DNA of 45,356 nucleotides from an uncultured Lachnospiraceae bacterium (lineage in GTDB: Bacteria; Bacillota; Clostridia; Lachnospirales; Lachnospiraceae): positions 1-45,356 of the forward strand of contig CAMWXB010000032.1 of the NCBI GenBank assembly GCA_947178125.1, written 5' to 3'. The position numbers and the translations under genes were made by a program. Positions 16,093 to 24,472 of the stretch are shown piece after piece. Within the stretch, counting starts at the first letter, position 1, and each line of letters begins with the position of its first letter. Under the pieces are notes generated by a model. It saw only the letters and a program-made list of their open reading frames with translations, made no database searches and was not told where the DNA came from.

Positions 16093-17412
16093 CTAATACC
16101 GTACAATCGTCCCATTCTGCACTTCCTTCGTCGCAGAAAGAATGACCTCGCTTTCACTGTCCAGCGCACCCTCTACCGCGACCCAGTTCTCGTTTTCATC
16201 CAAAACTTTTACGCTGACTTCTTCCACATAATATTCCATGCCGAGAATGCCTTCCCGCTCTTTTACCACATAGACATAACTCCTTGTACTCTCTGTGTGG
16301 ATAGCTGCCGGTGGAAGGCAGTACGGATATTTCTCTCCCGTTTCCGTGTGCTTCATGACACCGGATAATCCCGGCATGCCCGTCCCTTCCGGAAGATTAA
16401 TATAAATATCATAGTTTCCGGGCATCGCCTCATTTTCGGCCAGATAATCTACGGAAGCGTCCGACTCTTTACTGCTCCCGTCTAACTTCAGGCCCACTTT
16501 ATCATTCAGGCTCACATATTTTTTCTGTTCCTTATCGAGCATCGCCTTGAACTGGCATGGTACCGTATCATCAGCAAGGAGCATAACCGCCGAATCGGGA
16601 ATCCGCCCTCCTACACTGATAAAAATATCCGTGACCATACCACCGTTCTGCGCCGTAATCTGCCCGTTTACATCTTTGACTGCCTGATACTGTGCCAAAT
16701 CCGCCTGCATATTGGCAAGTTCTATCTGACTGGACTCTAAAGTAGAATCCTCCTCTTCCGGCAAAAGGATATCCTCCACTCTTCTTCCGGCATCCTTCAT
16801 CGTATTTTCCCTCTGCCACTTGGCATCCGCTTCCGCATAGGCCGCCGACTGCAAAGCATCCTTTAATGCTTCTTCATCGCCCGCCTGTTCCTCTATATCG
16901 GTCTCCGCCTGATTGATTTCTTCCGCTGCTCTGCCAACCAGAGTATCCTGATATCTTGCCTGCGCGTCATAATCCGCTCTGGCGCGTTCTTCTTCCAAAG
17001 CTTTTTTCTGCCTTGCCAGCTCTTCGTTCTGCAGAATGGTATTGATCTGAAGCTGTAATTTGGAAATCTGCGTCTGCTTCTCATCCATGATCGTCTCCAA
17101 ATCCTCCATATCAATCGCAAACAGCACATCGCCTTCCTCCACCCTGTCACCTACCTGCACCATCACCTTTTCAATCCTCAGACCGCTCAGCGCTGTAATC
17201 GGGTTTTTGTCACCTGCAACGACAATACCTTCTACTTCCACAATGTGCTCCACATATTTCTGCTCAGCCTGCGTCGTCGTAACAACGGGAAGCCGCGACG
17301 CATAAATGCTTTTCGATATAATGGTACACAGCCACATAAGCGCAAGAAAAATGATAAATCCCCCAATGATCTTCTTTTTCCTGATTTCTCCTGCTTTCTT
17401 CTCCTCCAGCAT
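16093..17412 (-). CDS. HlyD/RND-type periplasmic adaptor (membrane fusion) protein
   Basis: 439 residues; ATG with AAGGAG 8 nt upstream. One N-terminal membrane helix lies at about 15-33. Then come a split lipoyl/barrel-sandwich region (VEGIVVAGDKNPITALSGLR, then VQVGDRVEEGDVLFAIDME), a long coiled-coil hairpin rich in Gln/Glu/Ala (about 105-250) and the return strand QITAQNGGMVTDIFISVGGR. Such proteins connect an ABC or RND exporter to the outside. It is the last gene of the ABC uptake operon, after structured repeat C, and no exporter ATPase or permease is next to it. Its partner must be encoded elsewhere, or it has been recruited to another role. Confidence 0.85.
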   Translation of the reverse strand: MLEEKKAGEIRKKKIIGGFIIFLALMWLCTIISKSIYASRLPVVTTTQAEQKYVEHIVEVEGIVVAGDKNPITALSGLRIEKVMVQVGDRVEEGDVLFAIDMEDLETIMDEKQTQISKLQLQINTILQNEELARQKKALEEERARADYDAQARYQDTLVGRAAEEINQAETDIEEQAGDEEALKDALQSAAYAEADAKWQRENTMKDAGRRVEDILLPEEEDSTLESSQIELANMQADLAQYQAVKDVNGQITAQNGGMVTDIFISVGGRIPDSAVMLLADDTVPCQFKAMLDKEQKKYVSLNDKVGLKLDGSSKESDASVDYLAENEAMPGNYDIYINLPEGTGMPGLSGVMKHTETGEKYPYCLPPAAIHTESTRSYVYVVKEREGILGMEYYVEEVSVKVLDENENWVAVEGALDSESEVILSATKEVQNGTIVRY

Positions 17413-17497
17413 TTTCTCACTCCTTTTTTCTTATCATTTATCTCATCATACATCTGCTTTCACAAACGCTCACCCTTCAACCAAACAACTTATCAGG

Positions 17498-17611
17498 AAG
17501 AATGCCCGTATTGGGGGCATTCTTTCGGGTGAGAAAGGTTCCGCCCTGCGGAACCGTAGAAAATCTTCACGAAGCGCCCACTGGCGCGAGTGTTAGATTT
17601 TCTTCTCACCC
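17498..17611. repeat. Structured intergenic repeat, copy C (complete architecture)
   Basis: Plus-strand order: hairpin AAGAATGCCC/GGGCATTCTT (17498-17507/17515-17524), then P1 GGGTGAGAA (17527-17535) with TTCTCACCC (17603-17611). P1 encloses P2 GGTTCCGC/GCGGAACC (17537-17544/17548-17555, loop CCT) and P3. P3 is AGAAAATCT/AGATTTTCT (17558-17566/17595-17603), CAC/GTG (17568-17570/17590-17592), internal loop GAA/GA, then GCGCC/GGCGC (17574-17578/17583-17587) with loop CACT. Joint lengths (1, 2 and 0 nt) are the same as in copy B although most stem bases differ. P1 overlaps the TAG stop of the permease gene by one base. Confidence 0.9.
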
Positions 17612-18471
17612 TATTCTTTTAAACCTGAAAAAATAATCCCCTGTTCCAGATAATCCTGTCCCCACACAAATACGAACACCGCCGGAATGAGCGTAATTAT
17701 GGATGCCCCGAAAGCATATCCGGCCTGTGCCCATGTGATTTCCGGTAAATACAGGGAAAGCGGCCACAACGCCTTTTCTTCCAAAAAAGCCATCGGCTGT
17801 TCCATCATATTCCAGTATTCCAAAAAACCCAGCACCATTGCCGACAGTAATCCGCTCTTTCCGAGCGGAAGCCCTATCTTCCGAAAAATGGTAAACTCCC
17901 CTGCTCCATCGATGCGGGCCGCCTCAAACAGCTGCATCGGTATGCCGCGGAATCCGCCATATACAAGAAAGACCGGAAAAGTGGAAAATACCGCCGGAAG
18001 GATGAGCGCCTGATGCGTATCGAGCATCCCCAGCCTGTTCAGTACCAGATAACTTGACAGCATCGTGACCTGAAAAGGCAGCAGCATGAGTACGACATAC
18101 AATGCAAAAAGCGCCCGGCTCCCTTTCACCTTATATACGGCAAATGCCCAGGCCGCAGGCACGCCTGCCAGAAGTTGTCCCACCAGAATACAGCCGACGA
18201 TTTTGATGGAATTCCAAAATAAGACAAAAAACTGCGGCGTCAGAAAAAGCAGCTTCCCATAGTTTTCAAAGGTAGGATAATCCGGCACCAGTTTCCATGT
18301 AACAAACGCAAGGTCTTCTGCAAAAATCGGTGACAGACATTCCCTCAGTTCGCCGTTTCCCATCACGGAACCCGTTATGAGAAGCAGCACCGGCAGACAG
18401 ACCAGCACCGCCGGAAGCAGAAGCAGGACCGTCGTAATCTCCTGTTTTATACCCTTTATTTTTTTCTTCAT
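17611..18471 (-). CDS. Carbohydrate ABC transporter permease (MalG/UgpE type)
   Basis: 286-residue inner-membrane permease, the second of a pair, with GGGAGG 5 nt before the ATG. Six helices are visible, the first at about 15-35. The cytoplasmic EAA loop, which contacts the ATPase, reads EAARIDGAGEFTIFRKIGLP near residues 183-202. It lies 10 nt after the first permease. The likely substrate is a sugar or oligosaccharide, by family membership only. The operon has no ATPase, so a shared MsmX/MsmK-type ATPase is expected elsewhere in the genome. Confidence 0.9.
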   Translation of the reverse strand: MKKKIKGIKQEITTVLLLLPAVLVCLPVLLLITGSVMGNGELRECLSPIFAEDLAFVTWKLVPDYPTFENYGKLLFLTPQFFVLFWNSIKIVGCILVGQLLAGVPAAWAFAVYKVKGSRALFALYVVLMLLPFQVTMLSSYLVLNRLGMLDTHQALILPAVFSTFPVFLVYGGFRGIPMQLFEAARIDGAGEFTIFRKIGLPLGKSGLLSAMVLGFLEYWNMMEQPMAFLEEKALWPLSLYLPEITWAQAGYAFGASIITLIPAVFVFVWGQDYLEQGIIFSGLKE

Positions 18472-18481
18472 ACTAACCTCC

Positions 18482-19399
18482 CTATTCGCTCTTATCCCAC
18501 AAACGCTGCAGAATCATAATGACCACAAACAGAAATCCGCCCACACAGACGGCCGCCGCCGCCATTTTATCGAAATCCAGATTGACGAACCAGTTATTGA
18601 ACAGATGCTGCAACAGATAAATATCCTGTTCCGGATAAGAACCCGCTACCAGATAGGCTTCTCTGTATATCTTAAAAGAATTCAAAAAAGAAAGAATTAC
18701 AATTGTATAAAGACTTCCCTTCAGATTCGGAAGCACCACCCGGAAAAAGCTCTGCAGCTCCGAAGCGCCATCCACTCTGGCCGCTTCCAGCATTTCCCCG
18801 GAAATTCCTAAAATTCCGGCAAGCCACAAAACTATCGTATAGCCCGTATTTTTCCAGACATAGCTAAAAACCAGCACCCAGAAAGCCGCACTGCTTCCCA
18901 GATAATCTTTATGTATTTCGCCCCACAGCCCGCTCCATTCTCCAAGCCGCGTCAGAAACAGGTTCAGAAAACCCTGCTTATAAAAAAACATCTTCCAGAC
19001 GATAACGATTGTTGCCGTAGGCATTGCAAGCGGAAACAGATAAAGCGACTTGATCAGTCCTGCGCTTTTCAGCTTACTGAGCGGAAACGCGATGATCAGT
19101 CCCACCACGACCAGAATTGGAATGCAGACAAATGTAAAACGGAACGTATTCTTTACCGCCAGCTGAAAAGCCTGATTGGTAAAAATTGTCTTATAGTTCT
19201 GAATCCCGTTGAACTGCCCCGTTACCGCCGTCGTAAAAGAACGCTTGAACACATCCAGAAACGGGACCAGTACAAATACCAGCACACCGATAAAACTGGG
19301 TGCCAGAAATAAGAAAAAAGCTCTCCGCAGTCTGTTCTTTTTCCATCGAAACTTTTGTATTTTCAAATCCAATCTCCCTTTCATATTTCCAGATTTCAT
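18482..19399 (-). CDS. Carbohydrate ABC transporter permease (MalF/UgpA type)
   Basis: About 305 residues from the ATG at 19399; the ATG at 19384 is an alternative. The frame is open further upstream but would overlap the binding-protein gene. Six membrane helices, the first near 28-50 (FFLFLAPSFIGVLVFVLVPF). The EAA loop is EAARVDGASELQSFFRVVLP. The start codon sits 3 nt after a hairpin of repeat E whose apical loop, read as mRNA, carries the only nearby AGGG. Translation initiation may therefore depend on that structure (inference). Confidence 0.9.
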   Translation of the reverse strand: MKSGNMKGRLDLKIQKFRWKKNRLRRAFFLFLAPSFIGVLVFVLVPFLDVFKRSFTTAVTGQFNGIQNYKTIFTNQAFQLAVKNTFRFTFVCIPILVVVGLIIAFPLSKLKSAGLIKSLYLFPLAMPTATIVIVWKMFFYKQGFLNLFLTRLGEWSGLWGEIHKDYLGSSAAFWVLVFSYVWKNTGYTIVLWLAGILGISGEMLEAARVDGASELQSFFRVVLPNLKGSLYTIVILSFLNSFKIYREAYLVAGSYPEQDIYLLQHLFNNWFVNLDFDKMAAAAVCVGGFLFVVIMILQRLWDKSE

Positions 19400-19402
19400 T
19401 AG

Positions 19403-19446
19403 AGAATCGCCCTGCGATTCTTTGATGTAAGAAATTCTTCTCACAT
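19403..19446. repeat. Partial structured repeat, copy E, between binding protein and permease
   Basis: AGAATCGC/GCGATTCT (19403-19410/19414-19421, loop CCT) is a P2-type hairpin. ATGTAAGAA (19425-19433) with TTCTCACAT (19438-19446) corresponds to P1. The second helix has one A-C clash on the plus strand that becomes a G-U pair in minus-strand RNA, the sense of the flanking genes. It fills the gap between a stop codon (19449) and a start codon (19399). Confidence 0.7.
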
Positions 19447-19448
19447 TT

Positions 19449-21923
19449 TTATTCTGCCATATAAAGCGAAATCTTTTTCCCGATGTCTTCCACTGCTTCA
19501 TCAAGGCTCTTCGTTCCCTGTATATAAGCGATACCTTCTTCATAGACCGCGTACTCTATCAAGTCATTTTTGAGATATGCCGTATCGGCTCCTTCTATAC
19601 ATTTTCTGAATTCTGCGAGCAATGTCTCATCCGGCCAGTAAACTTCCAGATGCACATAAAGCCCCTCGTCATTGCTCAGGATATAGGAACCGCACACCCC
19701 GCTGTCATCGACTAAATCTTTGGGTGTGGTATATTCCTCAAAAGCCGCCGTATTGACCGGCAATCCATAATACAGGCTGGTCTGGTTCTCTTTGCCAAAA
19801 CAGGTTTTGACAAAATCTTCTGCCCGCTCCTGATGATTTGATGCCGTGCTGATACCGAGCAGCGTTTCCGCCCAGAATACGTTATCACACTGTCCCTTCA
19901 TCGTCATCCATCCGGTATTTTCAAAACCTTCTACCCGCTGTATCGAAGTGAACATATTATATCCGTTAAAACTGTCGAATACGGAAAATACACCGTTCAC
20001 CATCTGCGTCATACCGCCCAGATAACTCATCGCATCGGTTCCCGTTCTGATATCATCGGTATCATCATAAGACGGCACACCTACATACTGCGCATAATAC
20101 TCGTTCATGGCCTCATAATCTTCCACGATATTCTCCGGAATACCATCCATCTGCGCATCATAAATCCGCTTCGTCTGTTCTAAAAACTGTTCGACCGCAT
20201 CCCGGTTCAACTCACCGCTGTCCGTTATCCATGCAGGCGCACAGGCCATGGAAAACAACCGCATAATCCCTTTTTCCGAGCAAAAGCCCAGCAGGTCTTT
20301 TTCCGGATTATCCGCCCGGAGCGCCTCGACCATATCCGCAATATCTTCAATGTCCTGAACCCCTGAAAGATATTTTTTATCCGCCATTATGACCGGAATC
20401 CGCACCTCACACGGCATCGCATAAACTTTCCCGTCTTCTTTTACGGCCTCCGTTATGTTGGAAAACAACGGCTCCTCCTGTTCGATTTCCTCCAAAAGCG
20501 GACACAGGTCGAGCAGTAGTCCTTTTTCTATATAAGAATCCAAAGGCATATTGTCGAGCAGTAAGATATCCGGCCCTTCTCCAGCCATGATTTTCGTATT
20601 CAGGCTCTTAATAGCATCTTCCCTTGTAACGGAGCTGCTGCCATCCATCCCAAGCTCAAATTCAATATAGACCTCGGGATTTCTGACCTGATATAAATTG
20701 ATTGCCTGCCTGATGGTTTCATTATCTTCTAACGCATACAGTGTCAATTGTTCATTTGGTTTTGCCGGGACATCGGGATCATATACATAATGTACCATTT
20801 TCGCGCCTTCAAATAATGCCAGAAACTCATTATTTTCAAGCGGCAGCATTCCCTGAAGCCTGTACGACGGATTTCCGAGACTGCATAACTCTCCGTCTAT
20901 GATCTGCTCCATAACGCTTCCGCCTATCACATGACGATACAGCCCTTTTTCTCCTGCCAGATAAAGGATGTCATCTCCGCCGAAAAAGTAAAACAGTTCA
21001 TAAGTATCTTCGTTATCGTAATGATTGTTCCTGTCCCCGTAATTTGTACTGACAAATTCTGTCAAAATCTCATCTTCTATATATTCTTCTTTCTCCATAT
21101 CATACAAAACGGGGCCATCATAGTCGTGACCGTCTATCAGCATCAGATTCCCCCGAAACCGTATTAATTCCGGCCTGCCGCCATCCAGCGCAAGAAACGG
21201 TTCACTGCTTCCATCCTCCTTGACCTCATATAAATCAGAACCGCCCATTGTGCTGACAAAAATCCTGCCGTTATCCGCTATATAAATCTGGTACAGATAG
21301 GCTTCGCTTTCCGTAATCTGAATATCCACCGGGATTTCCGTATTGTCCGGCTTGATGATGAATGCCTGCGGATTCAATTCAAAAGAAGAAAAATCATCCA
21401 GTGAACTCTCTTCTTCCCCGGTCATTTCATCTTGTAATGTATCCGTATCTTTGCCCGCCGTCTCATCTACCGGTGTATCCGCATCTTTGCTCATCGTCTC
21501 GTCTGCCAGTGTATCTGCATCTGCCTGACGTATCATCGCAACCGTATTGTCCGGCCCGACCGCCATGCTCATAACATAGACGCCCTCCTCTAACATCTCT
21601 GACCACCAGCTTCTCGTATCCGTTATCCAGGCAGTTCCGTTATCTTCTGCTTTCATAAATTCTCCGCTTTTATCGGAGATGAGCAGATTTCCGTCGGATA
21701 ATTGATAGAGTCCGTTACCTCTTCCGGAAATTTTGTCCGATAAGTCCGTTACTTCCTCCACATAACGTCCCATAGCGGACGACGAAGAGCCTCCCGTTCC
21801 GCCGTTGTCTGCCGACGCAGCTTTGTTATTATCGTTTTCTGCCCCGCCGCAGCCGCCTACGGATACTACCACAGCCGCCATTGCCAAAAAGACTGCGATT
21901 TTCTTTTTGTACTCCTTTATCAT
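19449..21923 (-). CDS. Extracellular solute-binding lipoprotein with N-terminal propeller-like domain, paralogue 4
   Basis: 824 residues from the ATG at 21923; a GGGAGG lies 12 nt upstream, a rather long spacing. The lipobox SVGGC places the lipidated Cys at 25. After a low-complexity linker comes the shared block MGRYVEEVTDLSDKISG. A region of about 300 residues follows with short repeated strands (GRIFVSTMGGSDLYEVKEDG). Then comes a family-1 type binding domain: VTREDAIKSLNTKIMAGEGP, DILLLDNMPLDSYIEKGLLL and the repeated QTKRIYDAQMDG. A Thr/Asp-rich insert (repeated DADTPVDET-like units) sits near 150-180. Last of four binding proteins and immediately before the permeases. Confidence 0.85.
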   Translation of the reverse strand: MIKEYKKKIAVFLAMAAVVVSVGGCGGAENDNNKAASADNGGTGGSSSSAMGRYVEEVTDLSDKISGRGNGLYQLSDGNLLISDKSGEFMKAEDNGTAWITDTRSWWSEMLEEGVYVMSMAVGPDNTVAMIRQADADTLADETMSKDADTPVDETAGKDTDTLQDEMTGEEESSLDDFSSFELNPQAFIIKPDNTEIPVDIQITESEAYLYQIYIADNGRIFVSTMGGSDLYEVKEDGSSEPFLALDGGRPELIRFRGNLMLIDGHDYDGPVLYDMEKEEYIEDEILTEFVSTNYGDRNNHYDNEDTYELFYFFGGDDILYLAGEKGLYRHVIGGSVMEQIIDGELCSLGNPSYRLQGMLPLENNEFLALFEGAKMVHYVYDPDVPAKPNEQLTLYALEDNETIRQAINLYQVRNPEVYIEFELGMDGSSSVTREDAIKSLNTKIMAGEGPDILLLDNMPLDSYIEKGLLLDLCPLLEEIEQEEPLFSNITEAVKEDGKVYAMPCEVRIPVIMADKKYLSGVQDIEDIADMVEALRADNPEKDLLGFCSEKGIMRLFSMACAPAWITDSGELNRDAVEQFLEQTKRIYDAQMDGIPENIVEDYEAMNEYYAQYVGVPSYDDTDDIRTGTDAMSYLGGMTQMVNGVFSVFDSFNGYNMFTSIQRVEGFENTGWMTMKGQCDNVFWAETLLGISTASNHQERAEDFVKTCFGKENQTSLYYGLPVNTAAFEEYTTPKDLVDDSGVCGSYILSNDEGLYVHLEVYWPDETLLAEFRKCIEGADTAYLKNDLIEYAVYEEGIAYIQGTKSLDEAVEDIGKKISLYMAE

Positions 21924-21963
21924 CGCTCTAACATACCTCCCGTTTTTCTCTCTCTTCGCACCT

Positions 21964-24399
21964 TTATTCTGAAAGATAAATCGAAACCTTTTTTTCGATG
22001 GCATCTACCGTTTCCTCAAGGTTCTTCGTTCCCCGCAGATACGCGGTGCCTTCTTCATACACGACATTCTCCACCATATCATTTTCGATATACGCCGTAT
22101 CAAGTTCTTCTATATATGCTTTATACCGGCTGGCTTCCTCTTCCAACGGCCAATAATATATCAATACGATGCGTTCGCCATCTTCTCCGTCCGTAACGAC
22201 AGAGCCCCATCTTCCGTCGCTTCCGGCTTCATCCGGCAGCAGAAAGCTTTCCTCATAAGCGGTCTCATTTACCGCAAGGCTGTCATACAGATAAGACTGA
22301 TTCTCTCTTCCGAGGCACACTTTCAGGAAATCCTCCGCCAGTTCGATATTTTCCGATGCCGCATTAATACTAAGAAGCGTCTCCGCGCAGAATACATTTC
22401 CGCCCTGCCCTTTCATGGGAACCCATTCTACATTTTCAAAGCCTTCAATCTTCTGTATGGAAACCAGATCGATACAGGAAAAATTGCCGAATAACGCCCG
22501 ATAATAGCCCCCGATATAATTCATCTTATTTATGCCCGACACTCTGACATAATCCGAATCTTCAAAGGAAGGAACCCCGTTATACATCTCATACGCCTGT
22601 GCCGTTTCCTGATACCGTTCGACTGCCCTGTCCGAAATACCGTCCATCTGCGCATCATAAATTCTTTTGGTCTGCTGCAGAAATTCCCGAACCGCCTCTT
22701 TATTCATATCGCCGTTCTCCGTCATCCATGCGGGAGCACAGGTTATGGAAAACAGCCGCAGAATACCTTTTTCGGAACAATAACCGAACAGGTCCTGTTC
22801 CGGCTCTTCTTCTCTTAGTTTTTCCATCATGTCGGCGATGCCTTCCAGACTGTCTGCCTGTGAAAGATATTGCTTTTCCGCCATCATGACGGGCAGTTTT
22901 ATTTCACAGGGAACCATAAAAATCTGTTCGTCCGTCTTTACAGCATCCAGAATATTCTCGAGCAGCACTTCTTCTCCGCTCAACTGACTCAAAAACGAAC
23001 TGAGGTCAAGAAGCATCCCTTTGTCGATATAAGAGGACAGCGGCATATTATCTAACAGCAATATGTCAGGCCCCTCTCCTGCCATAATCTTTGTATTCAG
23101 GCTCTTTAACGCATCCTCTCTCGTAACGGAATTATCTCCACTCATACCGCATTCAAATTCAATATAGACTTCCGGATTCTGCGTCTGATATAAATTAATT
23201 GCCTGTCTGATCGTCTCATTATCTTCCAGACCGTAAACGACGAGTTTTTCGCTCGGCTTCGTCGGAATATCGGGGTCATAAACATAATGTATCATCCTGC
23301 TTCCCTCAAACAGCGCCAGAAATTCGTTGTTTTCAAGCGCGATCATCGACTGTATGTTATAAGCCGGATTTCCGAGACTGCAGAGTTTCCCATCAATCAG
23401 CTGTTCCATCGCGCTGCCGCCTATCACATGGCGGTACAGCCCTTCCTCACCCGCCAGATAAATAATGCCTTCTTCTCCAAAAAAGAAATACAGACCATAG
23501 GAATCTATGCTGCTGCCCGTTCTGTCCCGATAGTTTGTTTCCATGAACTCTGCCAGGACATCGTCCTCGATATACTCCTTTTTGTCCAGATCATAGATAG
23601 CCAGACTATCATAAGCGTATCCGTCCATGACCATCAGATTACCCTGAAACTGTATGAGATTCGGGTGTCCGGCCTCCACCATCAGGAACAGTTCGCTGCT
23701 GCCATCTTCTTTGACTTCATAGAGATTAGAATTTCCTCTGGTCGTGACAAAAATCCTTCCTGCATCCGAAATATAGACCCGGTCCAGATACTGGTCGTCC
23801 TCTGTCAGTGCAATATCAATCGGGATTTCCGTATTGTCGGGCTTAATGAGCAACAACCTGGGATTCAACTCCAACGGCAGGTCTTCTGCTCCCGTTCCCT
23901 CTTCGGCGCTGTCTGTTCCTGCGCTGCTTTCGGCCTCTTCTCCGCTCTCTGCTTCACCTTCAACACGATTGACCTCTTCCGCATCACCCTGATAAATAAG
24001 GGCGACCGTATTATCCGGCCCGACCGCCATGCTCATGATATAAGTGCCTTTTTCCAGCATTTTTGTGCGCCATCTCCGATGGTCTGTCATCCAGATGGCT
24101 CCGTTATTATCCGTTTTGATAAATTCCATATACCGGTCGGTCACAATCAGATTTCCATTATCCAACGGGTAGATTCCGCTCCCATCCCCGGAAATTTTAG
24201 CGGATAAATCCGAAACTTCCTCTACATAACGCCCCATCGCTTCCGGGGAAAGTTCCCCGCCCTGTCCGTTGCTATTACCTGCAGAACCGGACCCACCCCC
24301 GCCGTTTCCTGCAGTGCCACAGCCGCCAAGAGAAACCGTCAGTATCACAAGCGACAGTATCTTTGCAATTTTCCCATTCCTTTTCCTTCTCAATGCCAT
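21964..24399 (-). CDS. Extracellular solute-binding lipoprotein with N-terminal propeller-like domain, paralogue 3
   Basis: 811 residues; ATG with a G-rich GGGGG site about 9 nt upstream. Lipobox SLGGC with Cys27, then a Gly/Ser linker. The propeller-like half begins at MGRYVEEVSDLSAKISGDGS and has one degenerate Asp-box (TDNNGAIW). The binding-protein half carries VTREDALKSLNTKIMAGEGP and DILLLDNMPLSSYIDKGMLL, and ends YIENDMVENVVYEEGTAYLR, the same C-terminal motif as its neighbours. It is 40 nt from the paralogue downstream and 73 nt from the one upstream. The upstream gap shows no structured repeat. Confidence 0.85.
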   Translation of the reverse strand: MALRRKRNGKIAKILSLVILTVSLGGCGTAGNGGGGSGSAGNSNGQGGELSPEAMGRYVEEVSDLSAKISGDGSGIYPLDNGNLIVTDRYMEFIKTDNNGAIWMTDHRRWRTKMLEKGTYIMSMAVGPDNTVALIYQGDAEEVNRVEGEAESGEEAESSAGTDSAEEGTGAEDLPLELNPRLLLIKPDNTEIPIDIALTEDDQYLDRVYISDAGRIFVTTRGNSNLYEVKEDGSSELFLMVEAGHPNLIQFQGNLMVMDGYAYDSLAIYDLDKKEYIEDDVLAEFMETNYRDRTGSSIDSYGLYFFFGEEGIIYLAGEEGLYRHVIGGSAMEQLIDGKLCSLGNPAYNIQSMIALENNEFLALFEGSRMIHYVYDPDIPTKPSEKLVVYGLEDNETIRQAINLYQTQNPEVYIEFECGMSGDNSVTREDALKSLNTKIMAGEGPDILLLDNMPLSSYIDKGMLLDLSSFLSQLSGEEVLLENILDAVKTDEQIFMVPCEIKLPVMMAEKQYLSQADSLEGIADMMEKLREEEPEQDLFGYCSEKGILRLFSITCAPAWMTENGDMNKEAVREFLQQTKRIYDAQMDGISDRAVERYQETAQAYEMYNGVPSFEDSDYVRVSGINKMNYIGGYYRALFGNFSCIDLVSIQKIEGFENVEWVPMKGQGGNVFCAETLLSINAASENIELAEDFLKVCLGRENQSYLYDSLAVNETAYEESFLLPDEAGSDGRWGSVVTDGEDGERIVLIYYWPLEEEASRYKAYIEELDTAYIENDMVENVVYEEGTAYLRGTKNLEETVDAIEKKVSIYLSE

Positions 24400-24472
24400 T
24401 TTCTGGCACCCCCTTTATATACCACGAAAAGAACCGCCGGTAAAACGATTCTCTTCGCATTTCTTTTTTCGA

